A stretch of DNA of 5,907 nt, from the NCBI GenBank assembly GCA_023392945.1, contig JAEWNB010000149.1, positions 1-5,907 on the forward strand, in the 5' to 3' direction. The notes beneath the pieces are model-generated. The model saw only the letters and a list, made by a program, of their open reading frames with translations. It was not told where the DNA came from and ran no database searches. The translations under genes and the position numbers were made by a program. Shown in pieces: positions 1 through 5,813 of this stretch; position 1 is the stretch's first letter, and the number at the start of each line of letters is the position of its first letter. The DNA is from Bacteroidota bacterium (lineage in GTDB: Bacteria > Bacteroidota > Bacteroidia > Bacteroidales > WCHB1-69).

Positions 1-1424
1 GGTCGTTGGCTTCTTCGGTCAGTGTTGAGTTCCTGACCTCCAAGGGAAATTATCCTTTTGTGTTGGAATATGGCGGAGATGAGGACAGCACTTCCAATGA
101 AAGACGCCAGAATTCTGATGTCAGAACGGTGAAGACCGAAGCTGATTTGTTTGCCACTTTCGGCGAAAGGCATGAACTTGACGTCAAGTTTTTCTATTAT
201 TACGCTGCACGCGGACTTCCCGGGGCAACCATTTTCTATAGCAATGCCCCTACACAAAGGCTGTGGGATGAAAATAGTTTCGGACAGATTCATTACCAAT
301 ACAATATTAATTCCCACTTTTCCTATCAGGCAAATGCAAAGTTTAACTACAGCTATACAAGGTATTTAGATCCCGACTACCTGAGTCAATCAGGAGAATT
401 GGACAATCGCTATATCCAGCGTGAATATTATATTTCCAATACCCTGTTGTACAATGTCCTTAAGAAATTCTCCTTGTCCCTTTCCAATGATCTGTTTTTT
501 AATGATATGGATGCGAATCTTTTTCAGTTTGCCGAACCAAAGAGATTTACCGATTTAACCTTGCTGGCAGGGCAGTTTACTTCCGATTATGTGAAAATAA
601 CCGCTACCCTGTTGCACACTTTTGCTCATAATTGGGTTTCCATCGGAACTTCCGGAGCAAATGCCAACAAGCTTACTCCCTCTGTCAGCATTTCTGTAAA
701 ACCTTTTAAATATGAACTTTTCAGAATAAGAGCCTTCTACAAAAATATCTTCAGAATGCCTACTTTCAACGATCTCTATTATCGGGCAGTCGGGAATGCA
801 GACCTTAAGCCCGAAACTGCCAATCAAATTGATGTCGGCATGACTTACGAAAAATATTGGCATCAACATAGGTTGCATCTCACAGTTACGGGGGATTTCT
901 ATTTTAATAGGGTAAACAATAAAATAGTGGCCATTCCTAACAAGAATTTATTCATTTGGTCCATGATAAACTATGGAAGAGTGGATATTACTGGGACAGA
1001 TGTTAACCTTGATTTCTCTTATCGTTTTCGGAAGAAATATGAAATAAGAACTTTTGGAACCTATTCCTTTCAACGTTCCTGGGACATGACAGAGGCGAAC
1101 AGCAAAACTTATCAAAATCAAATTCCTTACACCCCGTTACATTCAGGGTCAGCCGGCCTGGTAGTAACTACCCCTTGGTTTTCGGTATTTTACACGATTC
1201 TAATTTCGGGCGAGAGATATACATTGGGACAGAACTTGCCCCAAAACAGACTTGACCCTTACACAGATCAAAGCATTGCCATAGGAAATGATTTCAAGCT
1301 TAAAAAAATAACTCTCGGAATAAAACTGGAAATGTTGAATTTGGCAAATACACAATATGAAATTGTAAAGAATTTTCCCATGCAGGGAAGAAGTTTCAGA
1401 ATCAAACTGAACTTTCTTTGGTAA
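1..1424 (+). CDS. TonB-dependent outer membrane receptor, C-terminal beta-barrel (5' end outside window)
   Basis: This gene is cut by the left edge: the frame is open to the first bases, and the first possible start (TTG at 6) lies inside the barrel, so it is not the real start. About 473 codons are visible, with no plug domain or signal peptide, as expected if the N-terminal part is outside. The sequence is a run of short alternating aromatic strands. Seen motifs are FRMPTFNDLYY followed by GNADLKPE (about 250-270 residues after the TTG), the hallmark of TonB-dependent receptors, and near the end NFPMQGRSFRIKLNFLW, the usual last strand ending in an aromatic residue for BAM recognition. Such receptors import siderophores, corrinoids or glycans across the outer membrane using TonB/ExbBD energy. 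The closing motif and the NLPQNRLDPYT segment resemble BtuB-like receptors, but the substrate cannot be assigned; no SusD partner follows. The stop is TAA at 1422-1424, and the next gene is convergent. Confidence 0.92.
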   Translation, partial: SLASSVSVEFLTSKGNYPFVLEYGGDEDSTSNERRQNSDVRTVKTEADLFATFGERHELDVKFFYYYAARGLPGATIFYSNAPTQRLWDENSFGQIHYQYNINSHFSYQANAKFNYSYTRYLDPDYLSQSGELDNRYIQREYYISNTLLYNVLKKFSLSLSNDLFFNDMDANLFQFAEPKRFTDLTLLAGQFTSDYVKITATLLHTFAHNWVSIGTSGANANKLTPSVSISVKPFKYELFRIRAFYKNIFRMPTFNDLYYRAVGNADLKPETANQIDVGMTYEKYWHQHRLHLTVTGDFYFNRVNNKIVAIPNKNLFIWSMINYGRVDITGTDVNLDFSYRFRKKYEIRTFGTYSFQRSWDMTEANSKTYQNQIPYTPLHSGSAGLVVTTPWFSVFYTILISGERYTLGQNLPQNRLDPYTDQSIAIGNDFKLKKITLGIKLEMLNLANTQYEIVKNFPMQGRSFRIKLNFLW

Positions 1425-1434
1425 AAGTTGCAAT

Positions 1435-1470
1435 TAAAGCAGTCGGAAACAGTATCGGAAAAGCTTTATT
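1435..1470. terminator. weak candidate terminator between convergent receptor and TPM genes
   Basis: TAAAGC at 1435-1440 and GCTTTA at 1463-1468 form a perfect 6-bp inverted repeat in the 47-bp gap between two convergent stop codons. The enclosed loop is 22 nt and there is no long T-run, so this is weak. Its position is the main argument for it. Confidence 0.25.
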
Positions 1471-1471
1471 A

Positions 1472-2305
1472 TCAGAATTTCCCGCCACCACCGCCACCGC
1501 CAAAGCCACCGCCGCCGCCAAAGCCACCAAAACCTCCGCTTCCACCGCCAAAACCGCCTCGTCCGCCGAAGCCTCCCCAACTGCTTCCACCACCGAAACC
1601 TCCTCTTGAACCTCTGCTATTGGCAGCCAACATGGCTATCCACAAAGCTTTCCAAAAAGTGTCTTTGCCGTTTTGCTGATTGTCGGAATCGTCCCGATTG
1701 TTTTTCCATTTATTTCTGAAAACCAACAGCATCAGAATCACTACAAACAAGATAACGCCAAAAATAAAAAGAATAACCCAAGCAGGATTTTCCTGATATC
1801 TTGTTGCCGAAATTTCTCCTGACACTATGGGCATCAGCGTGTTCAATGCCTTGTCAATACTTTCATAATACTTACCTTCTTTGAGAGAGGGAATCATCTC
1901 ATATTCAACAATTCGTTTGGCAATGGCATCCGGAACTACTGCCTCAAGATCATATCCCACCGCAATGTACACATCTCCTCCGGTTTCATTCCTTGGTTTA
2001 ATTAGGATTACAATGCCGTTTTGGTATTTCTTATCATTAACGCCCCATTTATTTCCTATTTCAGTGGCAAATTCTGCAGCAGTATAGTCACCAAGGTCAT
2101 TCACTGTAACAACACAAATGACATTAGAGGTAGAGTCATTAAAAGTAACGAGCCTATTTTCCAATTCTTCAACCTCCTGGTATGACAAGATGCCGGCAAA
2201 ATCATTGACTAATCTTGGAGGATTGGGAACTTCGGGAATTTGCGCGAAGAGCTGACTTCCCAGAAAGAAGCAACTAAAAACAATAAATTGAAGGATTCTT
2301 TTCAT
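1472..2305 (-). CDS. TPM-domain membrane protein with signal peptide and glycine-rich tail
   Basis: The product has 277 residues. Residues 1-21 form a signal peptide (MKR, then a hydrophobic core ending LFA, likely cleaved before Q22). Residues about 31-165 are a TPM domain (TLP18.3/Psb32/MOLO-1 family), recognised by LVNDFAGIL at 32-40, the GNKWGVN segment near 84-90, NGIVILI at 96-102 and VGYDLEAVVPD at 116-126. A single membrane helix follows at about 175-196, then a charged linker, then a Gly/Phe/Ser tail from about 231 to 277 ending KF. The TPM domain is thus predicted to lie in the periplasm and the tail in the cytoplasm. Plant TLP18.3 acts in photosystem II repair and has been reported as an acid phosphatase; the bacterial role is unknown. 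The ATG overlaps the lemA stop by one base (TAATG), so translation is probably coupled. The lemA-TPM pairing is common in bacteria and supports the call. Confidence 0.9.
   Translation of the reverse strand: MKRILQFIVFSCFFLGSQLFAQIPEVPNPPRLVNDFAGILSYQEVEELENRLVTFNDSTSNVICVVTVNDLGDYTAAEFATEIGNKWGVNDKKYQNGIVILIKPRNETGGDVYIAVGYDLEAVVPDAIAKRIVEYEMIPSLKEGKYYESIDKALNTLMPIVSGEISATRYQENPAWVILFIFGVILFVVILMLLVFRNKWKNNRDDSDNQQNGKDTFWKALWIAMLAANSRGSRGGFGGGSSWGGFGGRGGFGGGSGGFGGFGGGGGFGGGGGGGKF
1475..1615 (-). repeat. GC-rich low-complexity tract encoding GGFGG-type tail
   Basis: About 140 bp made almost wholly of GGN glycine codons with interspersed TTT/TTC-type Phe codons, read on the minus strand as iterations of GGFGG and GGFGGG. 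It appears on the plus strand as repeated ccgcca/aagccacc blocks. Its base composition differs sharply from the AT-rich surroundings, but this follows from the encoded amino acids and needs no transfer event. Such a tract is prone to length change by slippage. Confidence 0.85.
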
Positions 2306-2904
2306 TATTCAAAATCGAATTCTACACCGGGAGCTTTCTCTGCCCCTGCGGTTGCTTCGAAATAAGCTTTCTTCTCAAATCCAAACATATTAGCCATCAT
2401 GTTATTGGGGAAATGACGAATATAAGCGTTGTATTTCTTAACCTCTTCGGTGAATTTTTTCCTTTCAACCGCGATTCTGTTTTCAGTACCTTCCAGTTGT
2501 GCCTGTAATTCCAAAAAATTACGGTTTGCTTTTAACTCGGGATAGCGTTCCACCACCACCATCAGTCTGCTTAATGCAGAACTTAAATTGTCCTGGGCTT
2601 TTTGAAAAGCAGCAAGATTTTCTGCGGTCATATTGGTTGGATCAATTTTCATGGAAGTGGCTTGTGAACGGGCTTCAATGACAGCTTCCAGCGTCCCTTT
2701 TTCAAAATCGGCAGCTCCCTGAACGGTTTTAACCAAATTTGGAATGAGATCAGCACGCCTTTGATATACATTTTCTACTTGTGACCAAGCTTGGGTAGTT
2801 TGCTCGTCACCGTTAACCATTTTGTTGTAAATAGTAGTAGGCCACATAATTAATACAAGAATGACGGCTCCTACAATTAACCATGTTATTGTTTTTTTCG
2901 ACAT
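2305..2904 (-). CDS. lemA: LemA family membrane protein
   Basis: The product has 199 residues, close to the usual LemA length. A single N-terminal membrane helix spans about 6-21 after MSKK, and the rest is a helical domain. Diagnostic stretches are AWSQVENVYQRRADLIPNLV at 39-58, YPELKANRNFLELQAQLEGT at 121-140 and the adjoining ENRIAVERKKF, then PNNMMANMFGF at 166-176 and the C-terminal APGVEFDF. These are the most conserved parts of the family. The cellular role of LemA is not settled; it is usually found beside TPM-domain or HtpX-type protease genes and is thought to work at the envelope. Here it is first in a unit with the TPM gene. The ATG at 2902-2904 is preceded by an A/T-rich leader and, about 44 bp upstream, by a Bacteroidota-type promoter. 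The TAA stop shares its last A with the next ATG. Confidence 0.95.
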   Translation of the reverse strand: MSKKTITWLIVGAVILVLIMWPTTIYNKMVNGDEQTTQAWSQVENVYQRRADLIPNLVKTVQGAADFEKGTLEAVIEARSQATSMKIDPTNMTAENLAAFQKAQDNLSSALSRLMVVVERYPELKANRNFLELQAQLEGTENRIAVERKKFTEEVKKYNAYIRHFPNNMMANMFGFEKKAYFEATAGAEKAPGVEFDFE

Positions 2905-2947
2905 TTTTTTTCGTTTTAATTGATAATTTGATTTTTTATTACGGGGG

Positions 2948-2979
2948 CAAAAGTACTAAAAAATATCATCATGTATCAA
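2948..2979 (-). promoter_or_regulatory. Bacteroidota-type promoter for lemA-TPM unit
   Basis: Read on the minus strand, TACTTTTG (2955 down to 2948) matches the -7 consensus TAnnTTTG exactly, and TTG (2979 down to 2977) stands 21 bp upstream where the -33 element is expected. The predicted start of transcription is near 2941, giving a leader of roughly 35-40 nt before the lemA ATG. The consensus is established for Bacteroides and relatives; use of this site is inferred. Confidence 0.7.
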
Positions 2980-3018
2980 GGGCTCATTTAATTGGTCAGG
3001 GTCTGTCGATTTAGAATG

Positions 3019-3096
3019 CTGAATCTCTTAAAACAGTAGTATATTTTCAGAAAATGAATACTATTTTGATGATCCGATAAGAGTCCCCATATTCAG
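3019..3096. repeat. nested inverted repeats in lemA/ahcY divergent region
   Basis: Three concentric inverted repeats share one axis. The inner one is TAGTATATTTTC (3037-3048), A3049, then GAAAAT (3050-3055), a GA bulge, and ATACTA (3058-3063): 12 complementary pairs in all. Outside it, CTCTTA (3025-3030) pairs with TAAGAG (3078-3083). Outside that, CTGAAT (3019-3024) pairs with ATTCAG (3091-3096). The outermost right arm reaches the expected -33 zone of the ahcY promoter. This could be a regulator-binding region or, if transcribed, an RNA hairpin. No known family was recognised, and some pairing is expected by chance in AT-rich DNA. Confidence 0.5.
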
Positions 3097-3112
3097 AATC
3101 ACCAAAAAGTTG

Positions 3113-3120
3113 TATTTTTG
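3113..3120 (+). promoter_or_regulatory. Bacteroidota-type -7 box for ahcY
   Basis: TATTTTTG matches TAnnTTTG exactly. No TTG is found 19-21 bp upstream; the nearest is TTC at 3092-3094, so the -33 element is weak or replaced by an activator. Transcription would begin near 3127, which leaves about 30 nt before the ATG at 3158 but only about 10 nt before the in-frame ATG at 3137. This favours the later start and excludes the TTG at 3110, which lies upstream of the box. Confidence 0.6.
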
Positions 3121-3157
3121 CCGCTGTATTTATTTTATGAATTTTAAACAGAAAATT

Positions 3158-4567
3158 ATGACTGATTACGAATTGAAGTACAAAATTGCCGATATTAAAT
3201 TGGCAGAATGGGGCAAAAAAGATATGGAAGTATCTGAAAAAGAAATGCCCGGGCTTGTGGCTCTTAAAGAAAAATACGGAAAAATTAAACCTTTACAGGG
3301 AGTGCGAATTTCGGGGTCGTTGCACATGACCATCCAAACCGCGGTATTGATTACCACTCTCAAAGAGCTGGGAGCAGAGGTGAGATGGTGCAGTTGCAAC
3401 ATCTTTTCAACGCAGGACCATGCTGCGGCAGCCATTGCCGAAATGGGCGTTCCTGTTTTTGCCTGGAAGGGCGAATCTATGGAAGATTATTGGTGGTGTA
3501 CTAGTCAGGCTCTTGCTTTCCCGGGAGGAAAAGGACCTCAACTTATTGTAGATGACGGCGGAGATGCCACACTCCTGATTCACACAGGTTATAAAGCCGA
3601 AAATGACCCCTCAATCCTTGATAAAGTACCGGCTTCAGCCGAGGAAAAGGTGGTTCTTGCTACCTTGAAAGCTATTCTGAAAGAAGATCCTCAACGCTGG
3701 CACAGAACAGTTGCCGAACTGAAAGGAATTTCCGAAGAGACCACTACCGGCGTTCACCGCCTGATACAGATGATGGAAAACAAGGAATTGCTTGTGCCGG
3801 CTATTAATGTGAATGATTCTGTGACCAAATCGAAATTTGACAATAAATATGGTTGCCGTGAGTCCTTGGCAGATGGCATTAAAAGAGCTACCGACGTTAT
3901 GATTGCCGGAAAAGTGGTGGTAGTTTGCGGCTACGGTGATGTCGGCAAGGGATGTGCCCAATCCATGAAATCCTACGGCGCTCGTGTTATTGTTACCGAG
4001 ATTGACCCAATCTGCGCTTTACAGGCTGCTATGGAAGGCTTTGAAGTTAAAACGCTGGAAGATTGTCTCCCCGAAGGAAATATCTACGTCACTACTACCG
4101 GAAACCGCGATGTCATTACCATGGACCATTTGCTCAAAATGAAAGACCAATCTATCGTTTGTAATATCGGACATTTTGATAATGAAATTCAAGTCGGTGC
4201 TTTTGAAGCATTGCCTAATATCAAGAAGAGAACCATTAAACCGCAGGTTGACGAATATATCTTCCCTGATGGACACTCTATCTTTATTTTGGCAGAAGGC
4301 CGCTTGGTAAATCTTGGCTGCGCAACAGGGCATCCCTCTTTTGTGATGAGCAATTCTTTTACCAATCAGGTGATGGCTCAAATGGATTTATGGAAAAATA
4401 ATTATGAAATCGGGGTTTATCAGTTACCCAAACATCTTGATGAAGAAGTAGCAAGATTACACCTTGAAAAAATTGGAGTTCGGTTAACCACCCTTACACC
4501 CGAACAAGCTGCCTATATAGGAGTTCCGGTTCAGGGACCTTATAAACCTGAAAATTACAGATACTAA
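3158..4567 (+). CDS. ahcY: S-adenosylhomocysteinase (adenosylhomocysteine hydrolase)
   Basis: This NAD-dependent cytosolic enzyme splits S-adenosylhomocysteine reversibly into homocysteine and adenosine, relieving product inhibition of methyltransferases. With the ATG at 3158 the product has 469 residues, the usual bacterial length. Seen features: SLHMTIQTA at 54-62 with His56; signature SCNIFSTQDHAAAA at 79-92; DDGGD at 132-136; EETTTGVH at 193-200; NDSVTKSKFDN at 219-229 with the Lys226 and Asp230-region pocket (the aligned human residues are Lys186 and Asp190); NAD-binding GYGDVGKG at 258-265; and C-terminal KPENYRY, whose Lys463 and Tyr467 reach the NAD of the neighbouring subunit in the tetramer. 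Residues about 147-188 are the roughly 40-residue insertion that separates bacterial forms from the human one. All key residues appear intact. An in-frame ATG at 3137 would add seven residues, but the promoter position disfavours it. The stop is a tandem TAATAA. The gene appears to stand alone. Confidence 0.97.
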   Translation: MTDYELKYKIADIKLAEWGKKDMEVSEKEMPGLVALKEKYGKIKPLQGVRISGSLHMTIQTAVLITTLKELGAEVRWCSCNIFSTQDHAAAAIAEMGVPVFAWKGESMEDYWWCTSQALAFPGGKGPQLIVDDGGDATLLIHTGYKAENDPSILDKVPASAEEKVVLATLKAILKEDPQRWHRTVAELKGISEETTTGVHRLIQMMENKELLVPAINVNDSVTKSKFDNKYGCRESLADGIKRATDVMIAGKVVVVCGYGDVGKGCAQSMKSYGARVIVTEIDPICALQAAMEGFEVKTLEDCLPEGNIYVTTTGNRDVITMDHLLKMKDQSIVCNIGHFDNEIQVGAFEALPNIKKRTIKPQVDEYIFPDGHSIFILAEGRLVNLGCATGHPSFVMSNSFTNQVMAQMDLWKNNYEIGVYQLPKHLDEEVARLHLEKIGVRLTTLTPEQAAYIGVPVQGPYKPENYRY

Positions 4568-4588
4568 TAATTATATTGTATTGGAAAT

Positions 4589-4635
4589 AAATCCGGAGAG
4601 AGGTTGGAATATTACTCCACTATTTCTCCGGATTT
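4589..4635. terminator. bidirectional terminator between ahcY and lspA
   Basis: AAATCCGGAGA (4589-4599) and TCTCCGGATTT (4625-4635) form a perfect 11-bp inverted repeat. Inside the 25-nt loop, TGGA (4605-4608) and TCCA (4616-4619) can form a small second stem. On the plus strand a T-rich run (TTTTTCTTT) accompanies the distal arm, and on the minus strand the stem is followed by ATTTATTT. It begins 21 bp after the ahcY stop. The right arm lies inside the last codons of lspA, so it can serve both convergent genes. Confidence 0.8.
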
Positions 4636-5250
4636 TTCTTTATTCTCTTCAATAAATATTCTCTTGTTAAAGATAAGCATCAAGACAATGCCAACCGTCA
4701 CACAAGCATCGGCTACATTAAAGATTGCCGGGAAAAAATAGCTTCCTCCCCAGAGAGGTACCCATTCCGGCATATAGAATAGCTTTAAGTAAAACATATC
4801 CACTACCCGACCAAGGAAAATTTTACTATAGCCACCTCCGTCAGGAAAGCATGTGGCAACAGTAAAAGGAGTACTTTCATTGAAAATAAGTCCATAGAAA
4901 ATGGAGTCGAGAATATTGCCAAGAGCTCCCGCAATGATCAACGAAAAAATGATAACTACCAGGATTCCGACTTTATCGTTTTTAATGAGTTTGAGAAGGT
5001 AATATATTAAAAATCCGGCAATTCCGATCCTGGCCAGCGTAAGAATCAGCTTGCCGATACTCTGACCGAAGCTGAGTCCGAAAGCCATTCCTTCATTTTC
5101 TATAAAATAGAGTTGAAACCAATTACCAATTACAGGAATTTGCTCCCCGATAGTCATGTTTGTTTTTACCAAAAATTTAACTATTTGGTCGCAGACAAGG
5201 ATGAAGAGGATAATCGCAAAAGAGAGTAAAGTGAGATTTCGCTTTTTCAC
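4612..5250 (-). CDS. lspA: Lipoprotein signal peptidase (signal peptidase II)
   Basis: This inner-membrane aspartyl protease cuts the signal peptide of diacylated prolipoproteins just before the lipid-bearing cysteine. The product has 212 residues and four predicted membrane helices (about 7-27, 66-87, 95-113 and 173-196). The catalytic aspartates are Asp115 in GALGNILDS and Asp181 in FNVADACVT; Asp21 (DQIVKF) and Asn52 (ENEGMAFG) are the other conserved family positions. It is longer than the roughly 165-residue E. coli enzyme because of an extra segment at about 121-172, between the two catalytic motifs and rich in Gly, Phe and Trp, as is usual in Bacteroidota. The start is GTG at 5248-5250: an in-frame stop lies two codons upstream, and the next Met (32) would remove helix 1 and Asp21. 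It starts 3 bp after the DksA-like gene, so the two are probably co-transcribed and translationally coupled. Confidence 0.95.
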   Translation of the reverse strand: MKKRNLTLLSFAIILFILVCDQIVKFLVKTNMTIGEQIPVIGNWFQLYFIENEGMAFGLSFGQSIGKLILTLARIGIAGFLIYYLLKLIKNDKVGILVVIIFSLIIAGALGNILDSIFYGLIFNESTPFTVATCFPDGGGYSKIFLGRVVDMFYLKLFYMPEWVPLWGGSYFFPAIFNVADACVTVGIVLMLIFNKRIFIEENKEKSGEIVE

Positions 5251-5253
5251 AGA

Positions 5254-5652
5254 TTATTTTTTTTCATTAACCTTGGCATCAAAACTTAGGGTAGCATGAG
5301 GAACACTTCTCAGCCGTTCCTTAGGAATTAATTTTCCGGTTACACGGCAAACTCCGTAAGTTTTATTCTCAATTCTGACAAGTGCTGCTTCAAGATTCTT
5401 GATATATTTATCCAAACGAGATGCCAAACGGCTGTTCTCTTCTTTTGATAAAACCTGATTTCCTTCTTCCAAAGTTTTAAATGTCGGAGAAGTGTCCATG
5501 GTGTCATTTCCTGAGTTGTTATAGGCATCCAGATAGACTTCCATTCCCTTTTTGGCTTCTTCGATTTTGCCTTCAATCAAAATACGGAACTCTTCCAGCT
5601 CTTCATCAGAATATCTGATAATACTTTTGTTTTTGTTATTTTTATCTTCCAT
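5254..5652 (-). CDS. DksA/TraR family protein with degenerate zinc finger
   Basis: With the ATG at 5652 the product has 132 residues. Residues about 15-45 and 65-96 are charged helices that would form the DksA-type coiled coil, and the tip between them holds DTMDTS at 50-55, close to the DxxDxA motif with which DksA acts in the RNA polymerase secondary channel. The C-terminal fold keeps YGVCRVTGKLIPKERLRSVP (99-118), but only the first of the four zinc cysteines remains (Cys102); Thr105, Ser123 and Ala126 stand at the other three CxxC-x17-CxxC positions. This form is common among Bacteroidota homologues, so it probably folds without zinc. An in-frame TTG at 5661 would add MGA but lies too close to the predicted transcript start. 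It sits just upstream of lspA, a usual arrangement in the phylum. The target promoters and any ppGpp dependence are unknown. Confidence 0.9.
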   Translation of the reverse strand: MEDKNNKNKSIIRYSDEELEEFRILIEGKIEEAKKGMEVYLDAYNNSGNDTMDTSPTFKTLEEGNQVLSKEENSRLASRLDKYIKNLEAALVRIENKTYGVCRVTGKLIPKERLRSVPHATLSFDAKVNEKK

Positions 5653-5678
5653 AGCACCCAAATTTAATTATTAGTTGG

Positions 5679-5686
5679 CAAAGATA
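5679..5686 (-). promoter_or_regulatory. Bacteroidota-type -7 box for the dksA-like/lspA unit
   Basis: TATCTTTG on the minus strand (5686 down to 5679) matches TAnnTTTG exactly. No TTG stands at the -33 distance; that zone is A/T-only. Transcription would start near 5672, about 20 nt before the ATG at 5652, which supports that start over the TTG at 5661. Confidence 0.55.
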
Positions 5687-5813
5687 CTATTTTTTATCTG
5701 ATAACATAAAATAAAATAAATCTCAATTATAGATAATAATTTTTGAAGTTGATAATGTTATTACAATATCAAACAAATAAAAAGAAGATTATAAAAAACT
5801 CGGATAGAAACCG

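Noticed and set aside
1402..1609. Ala/Thr-rich and Ala/Val-rich frames on both strands around the glycine tract
   Set aside because: These are shifted readings of the same GC-rich repeat, which lacks stops in several frames because of its composition.
1475..1615. GC-rich island as a sign of horizontal transfer
   Set aside because: The composition shift is explained by glycine codons within one gene whose remaining sequence matches its surroundings.
1428..1679. Plus-strand frame encoding a poly-Pro/Lys protein
   Set aside because: It is the complement of the glycine codons of the TPM protein tail; it has no promoter or start context and lies fully antisense to a well-supported gene.
3121..3157. 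SAH riboswitch upstream of ahcY
   Set aside because: The predicted leader is only about 30 nt, too short for the known SAH aptamer, and no matching conserved core was seen. The larger inverted repeats lie upstream of the promoter box.
3635..4381. Two minus-strand frames of over 100 codons within ahcY
   Set aside because: They are antisense to a highly conserved enzyme, and their translations show no recognisable domain.
5701..5762. ATAACAT/ATGTTAT inverted repeat and the TAATGTTATTA near-palindrome in the right spacer
   Set aside because: The arms are short and A/T-only in very AT-rich DNA, so chance is a sufficient explanation; they were not called as an operator or terminator.
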